Assembly (NCBI GenBank): GCA_003999685.1
Contig: CP021232.1
Span: forward strand, 1,302,001-1,366,000
Reading direction: 5' to 3'
DNA length: 64,000 bases
From: Taiwanofungus camphoratus
Lineage: Eukaryota > Basidiomycota > Agaricomycetes > Polyporales > Taiwanofungaceae
The position numbers were made by a program, and so were the translations under genes. The notes under the pieces were generated by a model, which saw only the letters and a program-made list of their open reading frames with translations, ran no database searches and was not told where the DNA came from. Shown one piece after another: positions 34,039 through 46,649 of the stretch (position 1 is its first letter; the number at the start of each line of letters is the position of its first letter).

Positions 34039-36405
34039 TGCCCATGACTAGCAAGCTTGATTCGTGTCCAATTTCCGCAGAAAGGCATCCTCCGGAAATG
34101 ACCAGGCCATGACGATATAGCTGACTTATCGCAGACTAGTACCGTTTATACTATAACGGCGACGTCGACTCACGTCTCACGTCTGGACCAGGGCAGCGTA
34201 GCCTCGGAGCAGTTGAACCAAGGCAGGACTGTTGAAGCAGACCTTGAACGAGGAGAGTCAGCGGTCAAGGACGGCGCCACGGGATCACTCATTCCAGCTG
34301 CGAAAATAACACCACAACTCTCTGACCAAACCAATCTGCTTCCGAAGAAGCAGCTAATGGTACTTTTCCCTGGGTCAGTTTCGTTCATGATTGTGCTTTG
34401 ACCAGGTTTGTGCGCTTATGTTTCTGTTTTGTCGTAGCCTCGCGATTACACTGTTCGTCGGATATCTTAATCAGACGGTTGTTACAACTGCGCTTCCTCA
34501 GATCGCCTCGGATTTTCATGCCGGAAACAACATCGCCTGGGTCGGTACATCGTACCTCATGACATCTACAGCAGCTCAGGTGAGAACTTGTTGGCTGTGC
34601 ATCTTCCTACTGTTGACACGACTCCTGAAACCTATCTCAACCACTGTATGGCAGACTCTCTGACATATTTGGTCGGAAACTTCTCCTGCTCTTTGTCATC
34701 TTCATTTTTGTCCTCGGCTCTATCCTATGTGCCGTAGCGAAGTCTATGATACAGTTGATTGTCTTCCGGGGATTCTCCGGTATCGTAAGTGTAATTCTCC
34801 ACCAGACTGCTCAAGCAGGTTCATTCCGTAGCAGGGCGGCGGAGGTATTTTCTCAATGGTTCAGATCATTATGTCAGGTATGTTCCCGCAGTCCGAAAAC
34901 AGGACTTGCCATTCAAGTGTGCTTCAGATGTGGTAACCTTACGAGAACGTGGGAAGTATCAAGGATACCTTGGCATAGGTATGGCCACAGCGGGTGCCAT
35001 TGGTCCCCTTATTGGCAGCCTATTCAGCCAATATGTAACTTGGAGATGGTGCTTTTGGATAAAGTAAGATTCGGCTCATGTGGATGTGGTATCCCTTACT
35101 AACAATATGGGGTGCGTTAGCGTGCCTATAGAAGTTATAGCAATCATTTGTATACTATGGTTCCTCCCTCTAAAAAAGGTGGAGGGCAATATGAAGGGAA
35201 AGCTCCTGAAGATCGACTACTTAGGAGTCATTCTTGTAGTCGCCTCTATAGTTCTCACTCTGGTAAGCGAGACCTCATCTACTTGCCTTGGTTTCTCACT
35301 CATTTTTTTGCAGCTGGCCCTCAACTGGTCCGTCTGCACTATTCGCTCGTTAGCGCTAGATTGCTGAGGTTAATTGTAGGGGTGGCACAACCTACGCTTG
35401 GGATTCTGTTCAAGTCCTTTGTACGCTCATAATCGATGCCGTGCTCATGGTCACATTTGTTCTGGTGGAAGCGAAAGTTGCGCGCCTTCCGATCGTCCCA
35501 GTGCTCGTGTTCCGAAATCGCAGTCGTAGGAGTATATTTTTCCACGTTTGCGACGGGGTAAGAACTCTCTCGATAAATGTTATGCGCGACTGACCGACGC
35601 GTCCGACACCTAGAGCATCACGTACATGGTGCAGCTCTACTATCTTCCACAATTCTACCAAGTCGTTCGAAATGACTCCGCCCTCATCTCTGGCGTGCAG
35701 CTCACCCCTGTCCTGATCTTTTAAAGTATAGGCTCGTACGGCGGAGCATGGATCGTCGCGCAAACGGGTAAGTGCCGCCCGTGCATCCTGACCGGCTTTG
35801 CGGTGTGGACACTTAGAATTGGCCTTCTCTCCTCCCTCAAGATCAACATCGCCGAGGCACCTATGATCATTAACAACGTGCTGTGCGGTATCGGTGCAGG
35901 CCTCACGTTCCCAACAACACTGATCTCGCTCCAATCCGCCGTCGACAGGAAGGAAATGGCTGTAATCACCGCGGTGGGCAACTTCTTCAGGGCAATCGGC
36001 GGGATTGCAGGCCTCGCCATCGCGGGTGCTATACTCAACAACACGCTCCTCCATGATTTCGTGAGACACGGAATACCAAGGGATGTTTCTGATGCCATCA
36101 TGGCCAATCCTGTCGCCATCCAATCCAGCAAGGTTATCCGATCGGCTCTTACAGCGAGCCAAGTGGAAGCAGTATTCTCCAGCTACATGCTAGGCATACA
36201 AAATCTTTTTAGGTTCTGCATACCTGCGTCGGGATTGAGTTTCTTGGTTAGCTGTTTCCTGATTGGGGAACAGGAGCTATCAAGGGAAGACGACGAGGAG
36301 CAGAAGGCTGCAGCAAAGAAGTGGTTAGACGAGAGAAAAGCCAGGGTGAAGAAAGATGGGGCAACGGTGACCGTTGTGGAGGCCGATAAGTCTACAGAGC
36401 CGTAA
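34039..36405 (+). pseudogene. MFS drug/H+ antiporter (DHA2-like), probably inactive
   Basis: A 14-helix type major-facilitator exporter of the plasma membrane. Readable parts: an N-terminal tail (34213-34370), FVGYLNQTVVTTALPQIASD (helix 1, motif C-like), PLYGRLSDIFGRK (motif A loop, 34647 on), GVQLTPVLI, and a long last exon to EADKSTEP at 36405. Ordinary introns of 45-70 nt separate most exons. Two defects are seen: the intron before PLYGR lacks an AG acceptor (it ends in caa), and a TAA at about 35722 interrupts the frame after LTPVLIF. Both fit G-to-A or C-to-T type damage, or the exon map could be wrong there. The start is not resolved; ATG 34039 is one candidate. Confidence 0.75.
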
Positions 36406-38368
36406 AAACAAGGCAGATACTGATTCTTCCCTAGATGGTCATTTTATGGAGAGGCTCAGAAAACTATACGTTAGGTTAGATTCATGTATGTACAGGTTAT
36501 AGCTGGGAATGTAGAGCCAAGGCAAGCAAATATGAGTTATCGCAGAGCGAACCGTATTTCACAGAACACTACAAATCCGTCTTTGACATTGCATTAAGAA
36601 CAACCTTCCCGAGGAGGAGAGTTAGCAAAGTGGCCGTATGTTTCTAGACGGAAAATCGATAGCGCGAACAAGTCCCCTGAAAATTTCCGATTTCGACTTG
36701 TGCCATGGTTGCTTTTGCTCCTGTTACAGTGTTTAATCTAGAGCTGACATATGCAGCGCACGTGATGCATTCGAAATTTCGCCACCTGCTTTGCCAGTGA
36801 CCCGCTTGTGGAAACGAAAAGTTGGCCCGGGGACGCTGACCTTCAGGTTCATCACGCTGAAGAATGTTAGCTACCGTTCAAACGTCCATAGCTTAGAATA
36901 CATACAACCTATAATTTAATGCACTGTACGTGAAGCATTCTGGTTAGTCAACAATCCCAATGGATCTGATGGGAAGCAAAAATGCTAATCTCTCGATCCG
37001 TCCACGGCAAATTTTCAATAGCCCGCTCCGGGAGAGCTCTGAGCTCGCCGCGAAGTCCGTCGGCGCGCCTCTTCAGATTCTTGTCCCGGTCCGGACCCAG
37101 TCGCTTCAACCCCTGTAGAATGCGCACGGTAGACCACTGAATTCACCTGGAGATGAGATCAAACACAGCAAAAGCCATGCCGGTCAGGACGACCTATTGG
37201 CATTTACCAAATGGGAGCCTCGAAGTATATGTAGAACCTGGATTTCAATGGTACAATGCACCACCATGATTTCACGATGTTCTCTGAAACTGCCTTCGAG
37301 TTCGCCACAATGTCCAACATGTCTGCCCCCCCCCCTCGAAGATGTGTGCTTCGACTCACTGAACTACTGTTGGTAGTTTGACGGAAGACAGGCTCCTCTC
37401 TTGTCACGGAGGCAGGCGTTCGGAACGTAGGCCTGATTGGAGGGACGTGTCCCGCGTCTTTATGTCGTGATATTTGTTCTGCTTTTGTTCGACTTTTGAC
37501 CGATTTTGATGTAAATAAGTGGACAAAGCTGGAGTGCAGGGCCTGCCTTTTCGCCTGAGTGTACGCAAAGCCTCTTGTTGGCAATTGCAAACTCCAGGAA
37601 AGATGTCATACGCACATGAGCAGGTATATTTTCGATAGTGGAGATGAGAAGTACCTCTATGAAGAACAGTGGGACATTCCAAATGTTGTCTGGCACATAA
37701 GGCCTGAACCCATCAGTCTTGATACATTGTGGAGTCCCAGCCATTCTGGGGCGCAAAACTCGCAATCGTAATCACACTGGCAGAAATACTATGCCTACTG
37801 GTAGAGTCAGCACACACCCTCAGTCGGCACTTAGAGTCTCAACCAATAAAGTTTTCGGTATTTGCAAAAGCCATCAAAAAAGACGAGCTTTTGACCAATC
37901 AGAAGCAACTGCCGACTGAGTCAGGGTGCCGACTGTACCAATAGGCATAGTACTGTGTCTCCCTTCTCATTCTGAGGGATAAGCGGATCGTCATAGCCCA
38001 CAGCGGGGGCTCGAACGTCCAACAAGTTCGAAGCATGATTGAGTCTCGGCCATGAGGATAGTGACCAGCGAGGGGGCTAAATCGGAACCTCGTCCTCTGT
38101 AGATGAAGCTGGTATACCTTCGTTGATATGGAGGGGAAAACAGTTGCATTCAGACTATGGGCCAGAGTGCGCGCAGTAGCAATTCACTGATCAGAAACAA
38201 CGGAAAATGCCGAGGCGAGCAATAGGGCGTCGAGGTTGACGCCGGTGACGATGGCAGTGTCGATGAGTTCCTCAGCAGCCAGCTCAACGTCGGCACCGTC
38301 GTCGACCCTCCCTATCGCCTGCAGACTCGGTAGGCTCGAACCACGCGCCAGTATCCCGCTGACTCCGA
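36406..38368. other. intergenic region, one MITE, no gene supported
   Basis: Contains the 162-bp MITE at 37789-37950. Other open frames (37204-37590 reverse, 37559-37771 forward) have no recognisable content. The last 150 bp may contain upstream exons of the PH-like gene; one candidate frame is at 38251-38330. Confidence 0.5.
37789..37950. mobile_element. TA-flanked MITE, copy 1
   Basis: 162 bp beginning CTATGCCTACTGGTAGAGTC and ending, read in reverse, CTATGCCTATTGGTACAGTC, so the inverted ends run for about 40 bp. TA flanks both sides (37787-37788 and 37951-37952), pointing to mobilisation by a Tc1/mariner-type enzyme. The central part shares gcttttgcaaataccgaaaa (reverse strand) with the copy at 47475. 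The ends differ from those of the Tc1 element at 8016. Confidence 0.85.
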
Positions 38369-41300
38369 TTGTCTACAGTGTCCACAGACCAATGGCTGGT
38401 CACCCATCTCGACTGCTCATGGACCATCGCTCGAGTTAAGCAATGCCTCCTCGACAAATTTTTCTCCTCTCCACGCTCAGCGCATCAGAGCCCCCCTCAC
38501 AAGCACAGAAGTGGGCGAAGAGATCGCCCGTTGTCTCCAATCACCTTCTCCACGTACGGACATAGCGACGACGACGTGGAAAGCCCGAGCACCGCGCGCG
38601 ACGATGATGAAGACGACTTCGACGCATTCGACGGGTTTTCGGACGACGTGGACTACTGCAAATTCAAGTACTCGCCCGCCGCCCGCCCCGCCGACTCCGC
38701 CACGACCCTGGTCGCCGGCCCGAGCTCCGCCCCGCCCGCGATCACTCTCCCCTCCCAGTCGAAGTCGCGCGCACGCGCCGAGGTGTGTACTCCTGCGCGC
38801 TATACGCTCCTCTCGTTCTCGACGGGCCAGCTTCTCGAGGACCACTTCGCTCTCGCGTGGTACGCGTTCCGCCCGTATGAGCTCCTCGAGCTGCACTCTC
38901 ACGCAGGCCCGGGTGCAGACGGGCTGATCAACCTGCCCCGCGTTTTGCCTGAGGCGTATGTCCGTCCATACTTTGAGGCTCGCGTACGGGTCCTGCGTGT
39001 CGTCGGTTCTCACCATCCTGCGGAGTACTTATCGAGTCTGCCGAAGCGTAAGGGGAAGGAGAAAGTAAAGGATTGGCAGAAACAAAGAGACCTGGAGGTC
39101 ACACCGATTTCCGGTCCTGTGATGGAAGAGGGGCCGGAAAGGGACGTGGATACGAGCACAGGAGAGAGAAAAGAGAAGAAACGGCGGAAGAAAATGGAGT
39201 GGCACGAGCGCTGGGTTGTCATACATCAAGGCATGTTCAAGCTCGGCAGACATCGCAACGTAAGTGTCCGTTTCAACACCTTCTATACCTGATTGTGAAA
39301 TGGAAGGTGTATTTTGAGTCTGCCTTCTGCCAATCGGCCCGTCTGTGGAGACGCAGTGAGCTGTTCCGAGCATGTGTTACCTCCGAATGTCGACCCCCCA
39401 GCGCTATGTTGAATTTACCCATATACGATTATTTGTTGGTGTCAAGGTGCTTGACCCGGACATTTATGAATCAGTAGGAATGCCTGTGCAGGGAAATAAT
39501 CTTGCACAGCCCCATGCATGCTGCATAAATTTTCGGGTCCAGATGCCTGAATGTCTTTGCTCGTGCCTGCGTTATTTACGAGATATACCATTGCATTGTA
39601 TTGCTCTCCTTTCCTGTTCTACGATGCCGAGCTAATCAGTCTTTCTTTAGGATCTACAACCTCTATATACGGCTCCCTTAAGTGCACTCCTTGCACTTGG
39701 AGGACCTGACCACCTTCAGCTGCGTAAACCCGTCCCTTCGCCCTTGACCAAGACAAACGTTCTCCCGGTGGCCTCAACCTCGCCTACGTCTACCCCTATG
39801 TCCTCTCCTACAATTCCCACTTCCCATCTAGGCCCATCCCACAGCGACACAGCCAAATCCGCTCATTTCTCAAACAACGTATGCACTGATGCAGATGACC
39901 GCAAAACCATATGCGCAAAGTTCCGCGCCGGCCCGCACCCGCCGCCATATTCGCCCATGCATCCGAATTCACCTCCCGTCACCTCAGAGTCGCGTCCACG
40001 AACGAGCATGAGCACGGCAACCGACGAATCCCGCCCGAGCACCAGCGACGGCGGTGCGTGGTGGCGACGTGGATCAAAGGATGCGGGGCTGGCAAATGAT
40101 CTATCCGGCGTGAGAAGGGGGAGTGGTGCTGGCTTGGAAGCAGAAGATCCAGGCGGTGGTAACAGCCAGGACAGAGTGCGGGAAGGAGACACGGAGGACG
40201 CAGTGTGGATCATCATGGACATGCTCGGTGACGCAGGTAAGTTCTTATAATGATATTTGCTTGCTGAGGACTTCAGTGTTCTTCGTCGTGCTTGATACAC
40301 GCGAGAGATACTGATAGCAGTGAGCGGGCGCCGTAGCCTCGTCACTTTTATTTACTAATGATCTTCTTTCTCTTCTGCTTTAGCTTACCACAACATTCTC
40401 CGTGTCCTGCATCGGCACGCGCCACACACATGTAATTCGTCGTTCCTACCGAACTACAGATCCCGCTCTACGAGCTCTTCCGTCGACACGTTCCTCGCCA
40501 CCAGTCCCTCAAATCCCCAACCCGAGCTGGGATATACGTTTCCACCACCTGAATCCCAGAATCATGGTTCCCCTACTCTCAGCTCCTCTCTATCATTCAC
40601 CTCGGCCCCTTCGAGCTCTGCCACACTTCAGGACTGGCGAACAATGCATAAAGGGCGTCCTAGGAGGTCAGAAAATGCGGTACCTTATCCTGAGTGGCGC
40701 CTCGCGGTATTGCGGCGTGCCCGGCGAGCGGGATTAGGCCACGTTGGGCATGCCATGGAACTGGCCATATTTCGCGAAGATGGAAGTGATACCGAAGAAT
40801 ACATGGGAGAAGTCTCAGAGGAAGAAGCAAGTTTCGAAGACGAGGAGTCAGTCGTGGACGGGGAAGGCCTGGAACGTCGCAGTGTAGACAAGTGTACTGA
40901 AGAACCGCCCCAGTCTCCGCAACACGGGCGACAGGACTCAGATGATATAAGCCTTCTGTGGGGTGATCCCCTAGCTGAAGACAGTGAAAATGGGAGCGAT
41001 GGCGAAAATGGCTCGACATCTGATGCGAGCGCAAGAGAGTGGGAAGGCTGGGTGGATGACCTCCCGCGACAGCGGCGTGTGCAGGAGCGTGCTGAAGAGC
41101 GAAGGCTGCAACAACTCGAGTATGGAGCACGAATAATGGCAGAGGCTGAAGACACAGAAGCCCGCTGGGCGCCGGGATGGTTGACGGCCTGGGGTGGTAT
41201 GAGCGCAGCTGATGACGCAAATTGTGATAGCGAATGCGAGGGTAGTAGTTCACCGCGAAGTCTCAACCTTGACTGGGGAAGCAGAGCACGCGAAGACTCG

Positions 41301-41927
41301 GACCAATCTCCTCACCCCCATGTACTCACGAGCTACGCCTCTGCAGATTCACTACTCAGTCGCACGCTCCGCAGCATGCCGTCGCGTTTCCGCCCTAAGC
41401 TGCACGACAGTGGCCGGGGCCTTACGTCTGCGTCGCTGCTGCCTCTCACATATCAGGAGCGTGACAGGGAGCGCATGCCTTCTGACTCAGGATCTGTTTC
41501 GAGCTCTGGCTCGCATGCACTGTATCCTGCTCGGGGGCCTATTCCCATGTCGATGGCGATGACTAGGATGCGAACGTCCACTGTCACGGTTGGCCATGAT
41601 AAACATGAGAAGCGGGATACCTCTACGCTGTCAGGTGAGGACTTAGCGGGTCCTCAGCTGATCACGAGAAACATAAAGGGGAAGAGCAAGGCGTCGAGGA
41701 AGAACTGCGCTACAGAGGACAACAATAATGGGACACGGGCGGACGCAAGCACGCGAAACAGGTCAAGCCTGCTTCATCCTGCGAAGCTTAAGTTGTCCTT
41801 ACCCCTCACGAATCTGGCGTCGGCTGGAGAAACTCCTGCTACCCCGTCGCCGCCTGCACCAAGTCCAAATAGTCTGGAGAGCATTCGACTTGTGACACCC
41901 TCTTCTGAATCGGGCGAATCGGTATAG
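38369..41927 (+). CDS. large fungal protein with a split PH-like domain
   Basis: Three exons supported (38369-39259, 39651-40236, 40384-41927), about 1000 residues; the N-terminus probably continues into an upstream exon because a stop precedes 38369. The core looks like a pleckstrin-homology fold: HERWVVIHQGMFKLGR at the end of exon 1, PLSALLALGGPDHLQL early in exon 2, then a long Ser/Pro-rich insert, and finally DAVWIIMDMLGDAAYHNIL with the C-terminal helix Trp spanning the next intron. The C-terminal 500 residues are acidic then Ser-rich and likely disordered. PH domains bind phosphoinositides or proteins, so a membrane or cortex role is a reasonable inference. The first intron, 391 nt, is long and may hide a small exon. 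Confidence 0.78.
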
Positions 41928-42207
41928 GCATATTTATAATATATATTTTCTTGGTATCTTGTCGTGTTTCACTCCGTTCACTCTTTCAACTGTAGCTTAC
42001 AGGTGTTCGCGCTGTAATATCTAAATTTACTGGTAGAATTTATCGGTGTAATTGTCGATTGTAGTTGAGTCGCTAGGAATCATGAAGGAAACACAAGCAT
42101 GTGCAGCACTCGATTACACTCAAGATACAATATCTGACCTCTCATTAGACAGCAAAAATCCAATAGCCAATGATTACAGAGTCATTGCAACGGACAGCTA
42201 AATGATC

Positions 42208-44305
42208 CTAATTCTGCTTGCTATATAGCATCATATGTGCACACTTCTCGGCCACAGCGACTGCAGGAGCCTGCAGATGTGTTCCCAGAATCCAGGGAAA
42301 TACAGACGTGTCAGCGACGCGCAACCTCCCTATGCCGTGCACCCTCAGTTCATTGTCCACGACGCCACCACCCTCTGGATCGTTTTCAGGCGCCATGCGG
42401 CATGTGGTGGAGTAGTGGTATGTCGTGCGGTTATGAGTGCGGATCCACTGATCGAGGTCCTCATCGCTCTCGCTGGGGGGCACCAACCAGTCCGTTATCG
42501 CGTATCCCTGAGCGCGCATCTGGTCGCGCAGGCGGAGCGAGAGCCTCAGCGAGGCGCGGAGGGGGGCAAAGTCCTCAGCATCAGACAAGTAGCGAGGATC
42601 AACGACGAGTGGGCCACGAGGGTCGGAGGAAGACAATCTAACAGTGCCTTTACTGCGGGGGTGGAGGAGTACGTTGAGGAAACTGAAAAGGCCTTGCGTA
42701 CGCGGAAAGGGCGCATCACTGCTGCTGTACGCCATCTTTAATTGGGCAGAGTGCGTGTAAGTAGAATGTACGATTGCAGAGAGGTCGAACATACCGGCAT
42801 GATCTCCACATCCGGCACCTCGTCTGAGTGCAGCTCCGTAATTCTAGTCGGTTTGCCGGTGCCATCAAGCAATCGAGAATGCGTGAAGATTGCAAGCTGC
42901 AACACAGGACCCAGGAGATATCCCGTGCCCCAAATTAGATATCGGAACAACTCAAGGAAGAATCGCCAAGGCTGTGTCTGCAGAGACAGAAGGGAGTCCT
43001 GCATAGGGATGTTGAACCCAACTGTCACCCCGAAATGATCCTCCTATATGTGTTTATATGTGAGTCTTCGCAGTTAGATGATGATCTATCAACAAAATAT
43101 TCTCACAAGGTTGGATCCAACAGCAGGTAAGTCCTTCATAACAGGAATGCCGTGCTCCTTCAAGTGTTCACTTGGACCGACACCACTGGAGGGAAGAATT
43201 GAAGTCTGTCAAGATCCAACAGGCGGTACTGATATGGCGCTTAGACAAACCTTAGCATGAGGACATGAGGACTGCCAAATGGACCCGCAGATAAAACGAT
43301 TTCTTCCTGTGCGCGCACGAACTTCCTTCGCTCGCTTTTATTTCCGGCGGTAGATAGCAAGACTACCCCCCGCGTAACACAACTGCCATCTTCTAGTCGC
43401 TCGATGTCAACTTTCTCGACCAAGGTATTAGTACATATGTGCAGATTTGCTTTCCGTTTGAGAACAAGCTCAGCTGGAAGGAAGGCATGATAGGCAGAGT
43501 GGCGATGTGCGTTCTCGTCGATGGTCCAGTAAAGGCGACCACAACCGAAGGGCGGATGGGAGGGAGAATTGATATCGTCGATATATGGCAAGTCCAGCGC
43601 CTTGGAGGCTTGGATCGCTCTACCGCAGCAAGAGCATTCAACATTCGGCTGATCTATCGAGCGTGTGCGTACTCACTCTCCAAAACAAGGAAAATAAAAT
43701 TTGTCCATAATCCTGTTCTTCCATTCGCCTGTGGCATAATTAGTTTTATAAGACACCCCTTTGGAGATGACGAAAGCAATACCATCAACTGCATGAACTC
43801 CTTCAACAGCTCCGGACAGCGAGCATTCGGACTTAAGGAAGAATGGTCTGAGTTCCTTCCAGCTCCATCCTGTCCTCCCCGCATCGCTCCACCTATCGTA
43901 TTCAGCGGGCAAGCCTCGTGTATATAACATCTGGTTGACCCTCGAGCTGCCTCCCAGTGCCCCGCCCGAGTATAGCTGAATAGGTCGACCTAGCTCCTGC
44001 TGATACTCGCTGGTGCGCTTGAGGGTACGGGACCCATCAGATGCAAAATCGGAGGAGAACAGCGGCACACGTGAAGTCCATGAGTCTGCTCTTGGACCGC
44101 GCTCGATGACCAGCACTGATTTCGAGGGATCTGCACTCAGGCGGTTCGCCAGCACGCACCCTGATGTGCCGCCTCCTGGACATTTGTAGCTTGAAATTAC
44201 TAGGCAATGCCTGTGAGAAACAGACTCACCGACCACGATGAAATCGTACTCCTCATATAACGAATTTATGTCGACTTCTGGATATGAGCTCGTCAATGGC
44301 CACAT
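42208..44305 (-). CDS. GMC oxidoreductase (AA3-type FAD alcohol/sugar oxidase)
   Basis: FAD enzyme oxidising an alcohol or sugar and making H2O2 or reducing quinones; in wood-decay fungi such enzymes support lignocellulose breakdown. The dinucleotide-binding motif IVVG-GGTSGCVLANRLS is cut by an intron (44176-44229). GMC signature 1 is near SGGALGGSSRVNQMLYTRG, signature 2 near LSAGPFGSPHVLML. The catalytic region is TTYHYSTTCRMAP (first His) and GTHLQAPAVAVAEK (second His). At least six exons; the last one runs about 42738-42208. ATG 44305 gives MWPLTSSYPEVDI with no evident signal peptide, unlike secreted aryl-alcohol oxidases, so it may be intracellular. Substrate cannot be told from sequence. 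Confidence 0.9.
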
Positions 44306-45009
44306 CACTAATCTTGAGCGTGATGGCTATTTTCCGACCTGCCACCCACCAAAGCTTTCTACTTAAGCTGTCGTACAGATAAGCAGTGGCCGTTACATGT
44401 AAAACGACTCATGTGCATTGCTTCTGGGCTCAAGAAGGTGATACAGTGTGAACTCCGCTGTTATACTCGCATATGCGAGCTTGAGGATCGTACACGGTGT
44501 CAGGCCTCAGGTCGCCGCCAGACAGTCGACGGAGTGATTAAAGAGTTCAAATCAGTAAGTAGACGTTCGGAGCATGCTAATGATACTACTGCGTGAAGCA
44601 CCAGATTGCTCATGTGTGGAATATCATTGGGATGAATACGTTCCGACGATATTCTCACCAGACTTCATTCAGACCACTTGCCAGAATTTTTACATGTTCC
44701 GTAGGTTGCATACTTATTACCATGTTTCTCTATGACAAGTTCTCTGAGGAGAGTTTGTGGTCCTCAGTCTGACTTGATGCAAGACTTATAAAATTAAACA
44801 TATGCTGTCAAATGCTCATGATTCCTGACGTGTACACACAACGCAGATATGTACGATTCACTACACGATACGCGCCGCGATCAGGTCGTAGAACATGAAG
44901 GTCTATTATCCAGCACTAGTTGACTTACATCCAGCTTCCCTACTGGCAAATGGATGATTTGGTATGTGCTCTTGCACTTATCCGCCCGTCAGGCAGTTGA
45001 AGATGGAAT
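44306..45009. other. intergenic region, no gene supported
   Basis: Upstream of the GMC gene. Only short frames occur, without recognised motifs. The sequence is AT-rich around 44640-44850. Confidence 0.6.
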
Positions 45010-45767
45010 TTACGGCAGCAGAGTAATCTTATCAAGCCATGATCTGCTGTTCAAGAGGTTGATATATGCTTTGGTTGGCCCACTATCTACAGCATCCTGG
45101 TTGGGTGCATTTTCCTTCTCAAGATCAATGGTCGTCATGTTCTCAGTCTGCGCTGCACTGATGTCGAAATCTGGTTCTTGACGATCAAGGCTATTTCCCA
45201 CATCTTCCATATCGTCAGCAACATCAAGCAGACCCTCCAGGAACTCAATTTGCAACGGTAACTCGCCATTCTCGTCCTTCACTATCTGATTCTGACCGTG
45301 AAGGATCTGCAAGGATTTAGTATTGTTCTGCTCGTAAGTTGCTAGTTCCGCTTCCAAAGTTTCAATCACATCAATTACTACATTCAGACACTCAAAAGGG
45401 TTCAGAGCCTGCTGTTATCCACCACCATGCCCGGAAAAGTTGTTATGTTTTGTGCTGTGGCTGCGGATGTTGCCTGATGCTGTGACAGACCCGAAGGGTT
45501 AGAATGTTGGCTCCTCAGGCTTTACACTGGTTACACAAACCAGGACAACCAATTCAATTAGCTACTTTGAACTTGAGGACCCGGTGTCAATGCGGACATA
45601 GGCAAGATCATGGGAATAGCTGATTCAGCAGCGAAAGATGAAAAATGTTGCAAAGGATCACTCATATATCTAGGCGGATCCGTGATGTCCCCTTGATGAA
45701 GTCCTGAGTCAGAATACAGTAGCCTGAAAGATGTGCATAAATTAGTCGTTTCCATCGAAGACGACAT
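45010..45767 (-). CDS. hypothetical protein, acidic coiled-coil-like
   Basis: I do not recognise it. Two reverse frames may be exons of one gene: 45767 to about 45558, beginning MSSSMETTNLCTSFRL, and about 45400 to 45010, with a helical stretch (IETLEAELATYEQNNTKSLQ) followed by acidic residues and ending DKITLLP. The connecting region has a stop in the natural frame, so either an intron is missed or the gene is decayed. It lies just downstream of the peroxiredoxin on the same strand. Confidence 0.35.
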
Positions 45768-45877
45768 GAGAACCCATAGAGAAGTCGAAGAATGAACTCG
45801 GCGAAAGCGTTATCTGATCGTAAGAATTATATTCGTCAGAGGTTGACGCAGACACTTTGTGAGTAATATTTCACTCT

Positions 45878-46588
45878 TCACAACACGGACAGGACATGCT
45901 CTACTCCAGAAACGGTCACTTGACCTTTCGCTTCGTCTAGACCGAGAAAGGTAACCTTCAGATCCTCGATGACTGCAGCAAATCGTGTTGTTCTCAGACC
46001 CATGCCATCCTGAGAACGGTCAACCGTGAGACCGGTCTTGATGGACCAATTTGCATTGCCGTCGGAAAGCATGATCACTTTGTCCCCCGCCTTATTCGCA
46101 CGACCCCACGCAGATTGGACAAACCTGTAAAAATGGTGAGAAATGTTTTCCAAGAGAGCAGAAGATATAGGCTTACGCATCGTTAGTAGACACGCAAGCG
46201 ACTATGTCCACACCCTTGGTCTTTAGTTCATCGTATCGCTCGATGTAAGGAGGTAGATGGCGTTGGTGGCATGCTATAAAAGCTCGTTAGACGCTACTGC
46301 TGATATCAAATTATATTCGTCAAAGGCTTGCCAGGAGTAAATGCTCCGGGGACTCTGCAAATGAGCAATGTCAGAACTATGACATGCGCAGTCAGCGCTG
46401 CGGCATACCCAAACAAAACGACTTTTTTGCCTTTCCATGCATTCGTCGAATATCTCTGCGTCAATTAGAGTCGGCGGGAGGCAGATGACAGGTGCGAAAC
46501 CGACCTGGACAATACCACATGCTTCAAGTGAATCTAAGCTGGGATCGTATGGCACATAATTGAACGAAGCCTCAGGTATAGTATCTCC
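45878..46588 (-). CDS. peroxiredoxin, Prx5/PMP20 (Asp f 3-like) type
   Basis: Thiol peroxidase reducing H2O2 and alkyl hydroperoxides, usually cytosolic or peroxisomal. Exons inferred: 46588-46505, 46455-46409, 46354-46332, 46273-46177 and 46124-45878, all in phase, giving about 166 residues from GDTIPEASF, near full length. The resolving and active region reads VPGAFTPACH with the peroxidatic Cys immediately after an intron; later motifs are VDIVACVSTNDAFVQSAWG and DGMGLRTTRFAAVIED. The intron at 46274-46331 begins GC rather than GT (GC-AG class). The first codons are not resolved: an ATG at 46648 is in frame but a TAG lies between, so a small first exon is probably missed. It ends SGVEHVLSVL; no SKL-type peroxisomal signal. 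Confidence 0.92.
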
Positions 46589-46649
46589 TTGTTGAAGTCT
46601 GCGAGCCTATGAGTCATTGTCAAATAGCTGCACTTTTGCTGTTGTCATG

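Noticed and set aside
37990-38060. Possible tRNA on the reverse strand (gttcgagccccc text)
   Set aside because: The T-loop-like text has no matching acceptor stem or anticodon arm at the right distance.
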